Origin: Anaerolineae bacterium
GTDB lineage: Bacteria > Chloroflexota > Anaerolineae > Aggregatilineales > UBA3940
DNA length: 5,099 nucleotides
Direction: 5' to 3'
Assembly (NCBI GenBank): GCA_016926985.1
Contig: JAFGNO010000034.1
Coordinates: forward strand, 1-5,099
Shown here: positions 1 to 4,524 of the stretch, one piece after another
Position numbering within the stretch: the stretch's first letter is position 1
How the letters are laid out: each line of letters begins with the position of its first letter
Translations under genes and position numbers: made by a program
Notes under the pieces: model-generated
The model's database searches: none
Seen by the model: only the letters and a program-made list of their open reading frames with translations
What the model was told of the DNA's origin: nothing

Positions 1-2
1 CC

Positions 3-158
3 GGCGATCTGGCCGTGACCGGTTCGGTACAGTACGCCGACATTCGCGACCAGATGCTCACCTGGGCCGAATGTCAGCCGCTGCTGGATCAACTACAAGA
101 TACCGCGATAAATAGCCCAAGCTTCCCTAAGATTGAGATCATTTTCGCCATGATCTGA
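3..158 (+). pseudogene. 3' fragment of a Tn3-family-like transposase gene
   Basis: An open frame enters from the left edge and stops at TGA 156-158, encoding about 51 residues. The first 30 or so contain GDLAVTGS followed by QYADIRDQML and a W-x-E-C motif. This resembles the internal segment of Tn3-family transposases (a GD-x-x-V-x-GS stretch followed by YAD, then a W-x-x-C segment). That is recognition from memory, not a search. In intact Tn3 transposases of nearly 1000 residues this segment lies well inside the protein. Here the homology-like part fades after about position 105 and the frame ends in an unrelated low-complexity tail, so the gene looks truncated by the junction with the downstream sequence. 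It points to an accessory, transposon-scarred region. It could instead be the C-terminus of an unrelated protein. Confidence 0.45.
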
Positions 159-178
159 GTGAAAGAAGTAAAGGTCTC

Positions 179-227
179 TAGATAAAGGAGCCTGATGTAG
201 ACCCCTGTGGGGGAGTGGCTGGGAGGG
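179..227 (+). repeat. Left copy of a diverged G-rich direct repeat
   Basis: This stretch of about 49 bases begins TAGATAAAGGA, contains a small hairpin CCCC-TGT-GGGG (from 202), and ends GTGGCTGGGAGGG. A second copy in the same orientation lies at 4925-4972. By hand alignment with a few one-base gaps they are about 75% identical, sharing TAGATAA, GATG, the CCCCTG-GGGG hairpin and GTGGCTGGG-GGG. The two copies bracket everything from the SDR gene to the HEAT gene. Either they mark the ends of a transferred block or they are two copies of a dispersed genomic repeat. No transposase or integrase is visible between them. Confidence 0.6.
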
Positions 228-238
228 CCCTGGGAGGG
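221..238 (+). other. G-quadruplex motif
   Basis: The plus strand reads GGGAGGGCCCTGGGAGGG, four G-triplets separated by loops of 1, 4 and 1 bases, with a further five-G run just upstream at 209-213. This meets the usual G4 pattern. It is formed by an 11-bp tandem repeat (CTGGGAGGGCC, then CTGGGAGGGCA). It lies about 60 bases past the stop of the minus-strand SDR gene, so the RNA made from that operon would be C-rich here and the G-rich strand is the non-template strand for it. Folding is not shown by sequence alone. Confidence 0.55.
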
Positions 239-295
239 CACACTATTCCGCTATAAGTGAAAGCATTAAACAAAAGGAACAATTGAGTAACTGAG

Positions 296-2080
296 TTACC
301 AATCATTAACCTGATAATCCTTCAGGAACTTGCCCCATGTGGGCGATTGACCATTGAGAACGTTAAAGATTGGATCACAAATTCTTGCCGCTCCATCCAG
401 CATATCAATGGGTAGCGGGATATCATCAATTGATGCGCCGGGGGCCTGGTGTGATATCCAGCCCGGATCAACGCTGTTCATGTAGATGCCACTTGCAGCA
501 TATTGCTCAGCGCTAGAGTGAGTCAACATGTTCAGTGCGGCCTTTGCCATATTGGTATGAACATGTATGCTCTGTTTTTCCTGTGCAAACTGCCCTTCGA
601 CAGATGAAACATTCACAATAAAGCGAGCCGGAAACGGGCTGCGCTCCATTAACCCCTTTAATCGACTGACAAGTAGAGTAGGTGCTGTCACGTTGATCAA
701 CTGGACTTCCAGTATTTCAGGCATCGAAACATCATCAATCCTCATAACCCAACTGTTAAACGTCCGCCGGTCAAGCTGCTGCCCATCTTCATCAAATTGA
801 TCTGGCGGAAACTGCTCAGCATCAGGGGTTGCATCCCCGTCTACCAGGGCGATCTGTGACATTTCCGCAGAGGATGAAATCTCCAATGTTTGTGAGTTGA
901 ATAACGAAAGCGCAGCACCATTTGCACCGGAGGCCAGGGAATTTCCTGCACCATTTATTGGCCTGACCAATGATCGAATTGCGGGAGACAGTTGGGCCGG
1001 AGGCGTCCGTTCAAAGGGCAGCAGATGAGCATAATAGGCCGGAGGGCGTCTCACAGTTTGGGCCGCATTATTGATCAGGATATCGAGATGAGGGTAACTG
1101 GTATAGAGATGATCGATGAATAATCCTACACCGGGCAGGGAGCGCAAATCAAGCCCGTAGATGTGCAGCCGGTCCTTCCACTGGTCAAAGTCCGGTTCGG
1201 CTAAATAGCGCTGGGCGGCATCCAGAGGAAACCGCGTGGTGACAATTACCGAAGCCCCGGCACGTAATAATTTGAGTGTAACCGCAAAGCCCAGTTTGAC
1301 CCGTCCGCCGGTGACCAGTGCCAAACGGCCATCCATGTCGGTGGTTTGATGCCGGTGGGCAAAGTTCACATCCCCACAGGATTGGCACATTTGGTCATAG
1401 AAAAAGTGCCGACGGTGAAAATCGACCTTGCAGACATAACAGTTCTGCGGCCTGTGTAAGTTCGGGAGGCGGGACAATCCCGTTTCATGGCCGGAGAGGT
1501 GTAGTTTGTCAATCAAGGGGTTGCGATAGGCGATCTGGTGGCCGACTGCATAGATGTATTCCGGGCAGTGTTGGGCTCTGATCTGCTGTGTATATTGGTA
1601 AATCGTTTCAACCGGCTCAGCCCCGGAAAGCTGGTGAAAGCATATCATACTCAGTGGCAAACGATGAGTGGGAATTTTTGCGCCGAATACCCCCGGCGAC
1701 CGTGATGGTGTCGGCATCTTCTTCGGCTCGCGCGGGTTAAGGCGTTTCAATCCCTGCACGGTTTGAAGCGCCGCAAACAGTCTGTCAGGCGTCATGGTTT
1801 GATCAACGACAAAAGCCCCTAACACATGTTGTGCCAGGAAAGTCTGATGGGTGGTTGTGTATGCACCATCAGCCAGCGGTTGATCGTAAATGATGATGTC
1901 AAAAGGCTGTGTGCTTTTCCCAACATCATCAACGATGACCCCGGAGGCAATCCCATAACTGGAGGGAAGGTAGTCTGCTACCTGTTGGCGAACTGCTCCT
2001 TTATCGATGGGATCAGGCGCGGCGAGCTCTTCCCTTAATATCTTGAGGAGGCCGCGCAAATGCTGCCGGATGTCTGTCAC
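296..2080 (-). CDS. DUF6602-like domain / zinc-site motif / atypical SDR fusion protein
   Basis: A 594-residue protein starting at GTG; a TAG stop lies just upstream in frame. Residues 30-110 look like DUF6602, a presumed PD-(D/E)XK nuclease-like fold: LPSSYGIASG, then FDIIIYD (60-66). Where relatives have an E-x-K strand this protein reads VVDQ (91-94), so nuclease activity is doubtful. Residues 214-235 carry CYVC and CQSC, a likely zinc site. Residues 250-594 are an SDR with a Rossmann fold: TGGRVKLG (257-264) in place of the usual TGxxxGxG, DLR (311-313), NNAAQT (337-342), the catalytic-Ser region NVSSVEG (490-496), K513 and DPGW (538-541). The usual Tyr four residues before Lys is T509, so standard redox chemistry is uncertain, although I believe this swap is typical of the subfamily. 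About 125 residues separate NNAA from LINVTAP, far more than in classic SDRs. The C-terminal end (GKFLKDY) appears complete. No signal peptide or membrane segment; probably cytoplasmic. Substrate unknown. Confidence 0.85.
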   Translation of the reverse strand: MTDIRQHLRGLLKILREELAAPDPIDKGAVRQQVADYLPSSYGIASGVIVDDVGKSTQPFDIIIYDQPLADGAYTTTHQTFLAQHVLGAFVVDQTMTPDRLFAALQTVQGLKRLNPREPKKMPTPSRSPGVFGAKIPTHRLPLSMICFHQLSGAEPVETIYQYTQQIRAQHCPEYIYAVGHQIAYRNPLIDKLHLSGHETGLSRLPNLHRPQNCYVCKVDFHRRHFFYDQMCQSCGDVNFAHRHQTTDMDGRLALVTGGRVKLGFAVTLKLLRAGASVIVTTRFPLDAAQRYLAEPDFDQWKDRLHIYGLDLRSLPGVGLFIDHLYTSYPHLDILINNAAQTVRRPPAYYAHLLPFERTPPAQLSPAIRSLVRPINGAGNSLASGANGAALSLFNSQTLEISSSAEMSQIALVDGDATPDAEQFPPDQFDEDGQQLDRRTFNSWVMRIDDVSMPEILEVQLINVTAPTLLVSRLKGLMERSPFPARFIVNVSSVEGQFAQEKQSIHVHTNMAKAALNMLTHSSAEQYAASGIYMNSVDPGWISHQAPGASIDDIPLPIDMLDGAARICDPIFNVLNGQSPTWGKFLKDYQVNDW

Positions 2081-2088
2081 TGGAATGA

Positions 2089-2095
2089 CCTTCCC
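2089..2095 (-). promoter_or_regulatory. Ribosome binding site for the SDR fusion gene
   Basis: On the minus strand GGGAAGG lies 8 bases before the GTG at 2080-2078. With the in-frame TAG just upstream, this supports GTG as the start. The site sits between that GTG and the 3' end of the last tRNA-like gene (2112), so processing of that tRNA would leave a leader of about 31 nt carrying this site. Confidence 0.6.
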
Positions 2096-2111
2096 ATGAA
2101 ACTAAATCGGA

Positions 2112-2185
2112 TGCAGGCGCACAGGATTCAAACCTGTGTCCTTCAGGATGACAGTCCTGACGTGCAATCATTACACCACGCCTGC
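2112..2185 (-). tRNA. Type A tRNA-like gene, GTC (Asp-like) anticodon
   Basis: 74 nt. Acceptor GCAGGCG/CGCCTGC is fully paired with A73. D stem GTGT/GCAC has a 7-nt loop. The anticodon arm can be drawn as TCAGG/CCTGA with an 8-nt loop, or as TCAGGA/TCCTGA with a 6-nt loop; the GTC triplet is at 2150-2152. The T stem is 6 bp (CACAGG/CCTGTG). The T loop is TTTGAAT, so C56 is T, while the D loop has GA instead of GG, which could keep a 19-56 pair as A-U. A normal bacterial tRNA-Asp has G73, so Asp charging is uncertain. It is nearly identical to the gene at 2278-2351 and is the last gene of the array before the SDR fusion. Confidence 0.75.
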
Positions 2186-2193
2186 CTGATGGG

Positions 2194-2268
2194 TGGAGGT
2201 GCATGGGACTCGAACCCATGACCCTTACGGAGGTATCGTCCAGAATGCTGCCGTTACACCACACCTCC
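2194..2268 (-). tRNA. Type B tRNA-like gene, irregular anticodon loop
   Basis: 75 nt. Acceptor GGAGGTG/CACCTCC is perfect with A73, and outside it GT/AC could extend pairing to 9 bp. D stem GTGT/GCAT, loop with GG. The anticodon stem CTGGA/TCCGT has a C-T mismatch at its outer end. The loop reads CGATACC, placing G at position 33 and ATA at 34-36 (plus 2234-2236). No bacterial tRNA normally has this, so the reading is unsafe and the gene may be non-decoding. The T arm CATGGG/CCCATG is 6 bp with a canonical TTCGAGT loop. Outside the anticodon arm it is identical to the gene at 2520-2593. Confidence 0.7.
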
Positions 2269-2277
2269 ACAAAAAGG

Positions 2278-2351
2278 TGCAGGCTCACAGGATTCAAACC
2301 TGTGTCCTTCAGGATGACAGTCCTGACGTGCAATCATTACACCACGCCTGC
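2278..2351 (-). tRNA. Type A tRNA-like gene, GTC anticodon, acceptor mismatch
   Basis: 74 nt. It matches the gene at 2112-2185 except at one base: position 2285 changes the last acceptor pair to G-A, leaving six pairs. It keeps the irregular 8- or 6-nt anticodon loop with GTC, the 6-bp T stem and the TTTGAAT T loop. The near identity to the outlying A gene shows recent duplication or gene conversion. Confidence 0.72.
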
Positions 2352-2359
2352 CTGACAGG

Positions 2360-2431
2360 TGGAGCTGTGCGGGATTTGAACCCACAATCCTCGGCGTTGA
2401 GGGCCGCGCATTGTCGTTATGCTACAGCTCC
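2360..2431 (-). tRNA. Type C tRNA-like gene, TCA triplet in a loop lacking T33
   Basis: 72 nt. Acceptor GGAGCTG/CAGCTCC is perfect, A73. D stem GCAT/ATGC is perfect with a 7-nt loop containing GA rather than GG. The anticodon arm is CGGC/GCCG with loop CCTCAAC: C33, then TCA at 34-36 (plus 2398-2400), which would read UGA. A 6-nt loop drawing gives CAA (Leu) instead, so identity is open. The T stem TGTGGG/CCCGCA is 6 bp with one T-G pair. It has no long variable arm, unlike tRNA-Sec. Compared with its partner at 2685-2757, the D stem shows a compensatory T-A to C-G change. Confidence 0.7.
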
Positions 2432-2440
2432 ACGAAAAGG

Positions 2441-2511
2441 TGCAGGTGTGTGGGATTTGAACCCACATCTTACTCTTGGCAAGGATACGTGTTTCTTCAC
2501 ACCACACCTGC
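2441..2511 (-). tRNA. Type D tRNA-like gene, GCC (Gly) anticodon
   Basis: 71 nt. Acceptor GCAGGTG/CACCTGC perfect, A73 (bacterial tRNA-Gly usually has U73). D stem GTGT/ACAC perfect, but the loop is only 6 nt and lacks GG. The anticodon loop TTGCCAA is canonical in size, with T33, anticodon GCC at 2478-2480 and A37. The anticodon stem has one C-A mismatch. T stem TGTGGG/CCCACA is 6 bp; T loop TTCAAAT. This is one of the two genes with an unambiguous anticodon. The short D loop makes a normal elbow doubtful. Confidence 0.72.
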
Positions 2512-2519
2512 CTGACGGG

Positions 2520-2593
2520 TGGAGGTGCATGGGACTCGAACCCATGACCCTTCGGATTGTAGGTCCGGAGAGCTGCCGTTACACCACACCTCC
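2520..2593 (-). tRNA. Type B tRNA-like gene, TAC (Val-like) anticodon with C33
   Basis: 74 nt. The body is identical to the gene at 2194-2268, but the anticodon arm is different: CCGGA/TCCGA with loop CCTACAA. Apart from C in place of T33, this is the common tRNA-Val(TAC) loop; the triplet is at 2559-2561. The D stem has a T-T mismatch. The T stem is the 6-bp CATGGG/CCCATG. A73 fits Val, but loss of the U-turn base makes normal decoding doubtful. Confidence 0.72.
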
Positions 2594-2602
2594 ACAAAAG
2601 GG

Positions 2603-2676
2603 TGCAGGCGCACAGGATTCAAACCTGCGTCCTTCAGGATGACAGTCCTGACATGCAGTCATTACACCTCGCCTGC
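2603..2676 (-). tRNA. Type A tRNA-like gene, GTC anticodon, copy 3
   Basis: 74 nt. It differs from the gene at 2112-2185 at four bases, including positions 8 (A for T) and the D arm (GTGT/GCAT). T stem CGCAGG/CCTGTG keeps pairing through a G-T wobble. The irregular anticodon loop with GTC (2641-2643) and the TTTGAAT T loop are conserved. Of the four types in the duplicated block, only this one kept its anticodon arm unchanged. Confidence 0.73.
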
Positions 2677-2684
2677 CTGACAGG

Positions 2685-2757
2685 TGGAGCTGTGCGGGAC
2701 TTGAACCCGCACTCCCCGATTTATGAGATCGGCGCACTCCTATTGTGCTACAGCTCC
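2685..2757 (-). tRNA. Type C tRNA-like gene, CAT (Met/Ile2) anticodon
   Basis: 73 nt and the best-formed gene of the array. Acceptor GGAGCTG/CAGCTCC perfect, A73. D stem GCAC/GTGC perfect, 7-nt loop with GG. Anticodon stem CCGAT/ATCGG perfect; loop CTCATAA with T33, anticodon CAT (plus 2723-2725) and A37. T stem TGCGGG/CCCGCA is a perfect 6 bp; T loop TTCAAGT. The anticodon could mean elongator Met, initiator Met or tile-modified Ile. Three G-C pairs at the base of the anticodon stem, typical of initiators, are absent, so an initiator is unlikely. It is probably able to fold and function apart from the extra T-stem pair. Confidence 0.8.
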
Positions 2758-2766
2758 ACGAAAAGG

Positions 2767-2842
2767 TGCAGGTGTGTGGGATTTGAACCCACATCTTATC
2801 CCCCTGATTGGTAGGGGTACGTGCTCATTACACCACACCTGC
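2767..2842 (-). tRNA. Type D tRNA-like gene, displaced anticodon arm
   Basis: 76 nt. Acceptor GCAGGTG/CACCTGC and T arm TGTGGG/CCCACA match the gene at 2441-2511. The D loop is only 5 nt. The best anticodon stem is CCCCT/AGGGG with loop ACCAATC, giving C33 and CAA. Alignment with its partner instead puts CTACCAA (anticodon ACC, Gly) where the partner has TTGCCAA, but that loop lacks a closing stem. Two unpaired bases precede the stem and the variable region is longer than usual. It is probably degenerate or altered by insertion. Confidence 0.6.
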
Positions 2843-2846
2843 ACGA

Positions 2847-2925
2847 TACAGGCGCCGGGATTCGAACCCGTGACCTCTGGTTCCGTGAAACCAGTGTGCT
2901 ACCATAAGCTTTACACCACGCCTGT
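2847..2925 (-). tRNA. Type E tRNA-like gene, standard 7+5 stack, enlarged D loop
   Basis: 79 nt. Acceptor ACAGGCG/CGCCTGT perfect, A73. D stem GTGT/GCAC with a 13-nt loop that looks like the usual AATGGTA with AGCTT inserted. Anticodon arm CTGGT/ACCAG with an 8-nt loop TTCACGGA, or 6 bp with a 6-nt loop. If T33 is the second T, the anticodon is CAC (Val; plus 2885-2887), but this is uncertain. T stem is 4 pairs plus an A-G mismatch; T loop TTCGAAT. It alone lacks the extra T-stem pair, so it may be the ancestral or an independently acquired type. Confidence 0.68.
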
Positions 2926-2934
2926 GAAAAAGGA

Positions 2935-2973
2935 TGCCGGGTACCGGTATTCTACCCATTGCATCACACCTGC
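2935..2973 (-). pseudogene. 5' remnant of a tRNA-like gene
   Basis: The minus strand from 2973 reads GCAGGTGTGATGCAATGGGT, which matches the acceptor 5' strand, positions 8-9 and D arm of the D-type genes. No anticodon arm, T arm or CACCTGC 3' strand follows before the next gene. It is the first array member after the HEAT gene stop, so the array appears to have been eroded or broken at its promoter-proximal end. Confidence 0.55.
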
Positions 2974-3000
2974 AAACTATTTTTTATATGCGATCCCCTT

Positions 3001-4506
3001 TTATTCTTCAGCCTGCCATCTTGCCGCGGCATCCTGTGCATCTGGATGCTCAAGGTTACTCAGGACGGTAGCAATCGCCTCATGTGACAGATAAGATAAA
3101 GACCGGGCGTTATACAAAAAATCGATCAGGTAAGGGATAGCTGTCTCATCGTGCATTTGCGCCAATCCATAGGCAGCATGCAGTACAACGAGCTGATTTT
3201 CGGATTGGAGTGCTCCTCTCAGGTTTGAGATGGCCCAGTCTTGATGCTGACCTGGAATACGTCCCAATTGTTTAGTTAACCGGCTTAAGGCTCTTGCGCC
3301 CGCCTTGCGATTATTGTGATTGGAATCTCCCAAAAGTGCCAGAAGAGGCACAATGGCCCGACCATCACACCGGGAACTCAATGCCCTGGCTGCCTTGCAC
3401 CGGGTGATATTGGTAAAACCCGGTTCGACAGCTCTGAGCAGGGCAGGGGTAACCGCCGGGTGGCCGATCTGGCCCAACACCACCACAGTTTTATTGTGCA
3501 TGGCCCGGTCGGGGTGGTCGAGCAAACTGCATAATGTCTCAGCAGCCTGCCACGCTTGAGGGTGTTCGCCGATAATTTCCAACACACCTAACCGGATACC
3601 TTGGCGTTCATCTTCCAATCCCCGCAGCAGGATCGAGATATCCATAGCATACAAAACATCGCGTGCCTGCCGGGATCGATAGAATCCCACTCGCCTCGAA
3701 AGAGAGCGATATATATGCAATATAACGGGTAATGCGGCATATCCGAGGTCGGCCAACTGCTGGATCTCTTTGCGGGTGATGCGCCAATAGGCATCTTCAG
3801 AAAGCAGAATTGACTCGGCCAGTTCCTTGATGGCTTGCTGGTCACTCAGTTGAGCCAGCACAGCGTTGGCGGTAGCCTTCACCTGGGGATCTTTGTGTCG
3901 GAGAAACGGCTTCACCACTCTGTGAAGCTGTTCCTTTTGAACTTCGTCTTGGGTGCGGGCTGCAAACCGCTCGATGACGCCCAGGGTATGAATCGAGGTG
4001 GTGGTGGAAGATTCATTTCGAAGTAGTGCCACCAGCGATGGCAGGGCTTCAACGCCAATCCGTGTGAGGCTTTCAGTCGCGCGGACGCGAAGGGTCAGGT
4101 CGCCATTGGATAAAAAGGGAAGCAGGCACTGAATGACGCGCTCATCACGGTAATAGCCCAGCCCGATAATGGCATATTGGTATGCTTCAGCCTGCTCGCT
4201 GTCCAGAAGGCGCAGCAGGGTATTGAGTGATTGCTCGGTACCTATGGAGCCCAACGCCCTGGCTGCCCGCTCACGAACGTCTGCCCGGTCGTGTAAAATC
4301 GCGCCAGCCAGCGAATCCAGCGCGAAATCACCGCCGATCTGGGCCAGCAGGTCAGTTGACCGCATTCGAACCTGCCAATCAGGATTATTAAGACATTCGA
4401 TGAGGTGGAGGATAGCACCATCGCCGCCTAAAGCTGGGGCATTGGTCTGTCTTGTGTTTTGGCTGAGCGCCGGTTCGTTGCCGGCGTGGAGCGGATCATC
4501 ACTCAT
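3001..4506 (-). CDS. HEAT-repeat scaffold protein
   Basis: A 501-residue protein if started at the ATG at 4506. An in-frame ATG 18 bases upstream (4524) has no ribosome binding site, while the 4506 ATG has a clear one. After a polar N-terminus of about 25 residues, almost the whole length is paired amphipathic helices of the HEAT / PBS-lyase-like type. Good repeat units include DPWQ-like NPDWQVRMRSTDLLAQIG, RADVRERAARALGSIG, LTLRVRATESLTRIG and the later HPAVTPALLRAVEP and NNRKAGARALSRL segments. A more divergent, aromatic and basic stretch lies around residues 235-285 (ILLSEDAYWRIT to VGFYRSRQARDV). No enzyme motif, signal peptide or membrane segment is visible. HEAT solenoids bind proteins or nucleic acids, and some bacterial members bind nucleic acid or modify phycobilins; nothing here selects a role. 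It is the first gene after the promoter and about 27 bases from the tRNA array. Confidence 0.85.
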   Translation of the reverse strand: MSDDPLHAGNEPALSQNTRQTNAPALGGDGAILHLIECLNNPDWQVRMRSTDLLAQIGGDFALDSLAGAILHDRADVRERAARALGSIGTEQSLNTLLRLLDSEQAEAYQYAIIGLGYYRDERVIQCLLPFLSNGDLTLRVRATESLTRIGVEALPSLVALLRNESSTTTSIHTLGVIERFAARTQDEVQKEQLHRVVKPFLRHKDPQVKATANAVLAQLSDQQAIKELAESILLSEDAYWRITRKEIQQLADLGYAALPVILHIYRSLSRRVGFYRSRQARDVLYAMDISILLRGLEDERQGIRLGVLEIIGEHPQAWQAAETLCSLLDHPDRAMHNKTVVVLGQIGHPAVTPALLRAVEPGFTNITRCKAARALSSRCDGRAIVPLLALLGDSNHNNRKAGARALSRLTKQLGRIPGQHQDWAISNLRGALQSENQLVVLHAAYGLAQMHDETAIPYLIDFLYNARSLSYLSHEAIATVLSNLEHPDAQDAAARWQAEE

Positions 4507-4512
4507 TGTTTT

Positions 4513-4518
4513 CTCCCT
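4513..4518 (-). promoter_or_regulatory. Ribosome binding site deciding the HEAT gene start
   Basis: The minus strand has AGGGAG followed by six bases (AAAACA) and the ATG at 4506-4504. The upstream in-frame ATG at 4524 overlaps this leader and has only pyrimidine-rich sequence before it. This favours the shorter protein beginning MSDDPLHAGN. Confidence 0.75.
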
Positions 4519-4524
4519 GCCCAT

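Larger units (their letters stand above)
2186..2511 (-). repeat. Four-tRNA block BACD, copy 1
   Basis: This block holds tRNA-like genes of types B (2194-2268), A (2278-2351), C (2360-2431) and D (2441-2511). The same order recurs immediately to the right at 2512-2842 with an offset of about 326 bp, as seen from the repeated GGGTGGAGGTGCATGGGAC starting at 2191 and 2517. The A genes of the two blocks differ at about five positions, whereas B, C and D genes match mainly outside their anticodon arms. Confidence 0.8.
2512..2842 (-). repeat. Four-tRNA block BACD, copy 2
   Basis: This is the second tandem copy, with B (2520-2593), A (2603-2676), C (2685-2757) and D (2767-2842). It contains the best-formed gene of the array, the C-type gene with anticodon CAT. 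It is a few bases longer than copy 1, mainly because of a longer anticodon/variable region in its D-type gene. Confidence 0.8.
2112..2973 (-). repeat. tRNA-like gene array, order A-BACD-BACD-E-remnant
   Basis: Ten near-complete cloverleaf genes and one 5' remnant lie head to tail on the minus strand with spacers of only a few bases. Listed in plus order the types are A, B, A, C, D, B, A, C, D, E, remnant. Types are defined by the acceptor 5' strand: A GCAGGCG, B GGAGGTG, C GGAGCTG, D GCAGGTG, E ACAGGCG. Spacers alternate strictly between a CTGAYRGG form and a CRAAAAGG form up to the last repeat, so the basic unit is a pair of genes and the larger unit is four genes. No CCA is encoded; after discriminator A73 most genes have CC then T or C. 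The array fills the gap between two codirectional protein genes and has no obvious promoter of its own. Confidence 0.85.

Noticed and set aside
287..299. Small hairpin GTAAC-TGA-GTTAC overlapping the SDR stop, as a terminator
   Set aside because: Only five pairs, AT-rich, and no proper T-run directly after it on the minus strand.
2360..2431. A genuine tRNA-Sec
   Set aside because: It lacks the long variable arm and T33, and the TCA reading depends on one of two loop drawings.
2193..2814. Open frames on both strands across the array with repeated peptides such as RIQTCVLQDD and GFESHAPP
   Set aside because: They are translations of tandem tRNA-like genes; the T-arm consensus yields these peptides. 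The RNA folds explain the sequence better.
2112..2973. CRISPR-like or simple tandem repeat array
   Set aside because: Units are 71-79 nt, of several alternating types, and fold into cloverleaves with paired acceptor stems; there is no constant short repeat with unique spacers.
2975..3000. AT-rich stretch between the HEAT gene and the array as a separate tRNA promoter
   Set aside because: A TATAAA is present on the minus strand but no convincing -35 box lies 16-18 bases upstream.
4504..4524. HEAT gene start at the upstream ATG (4524)
   Set aside because: No Shine-Dalgarno sequence precedes it, while the ATG at 4506 has AGGGAG at six bases.
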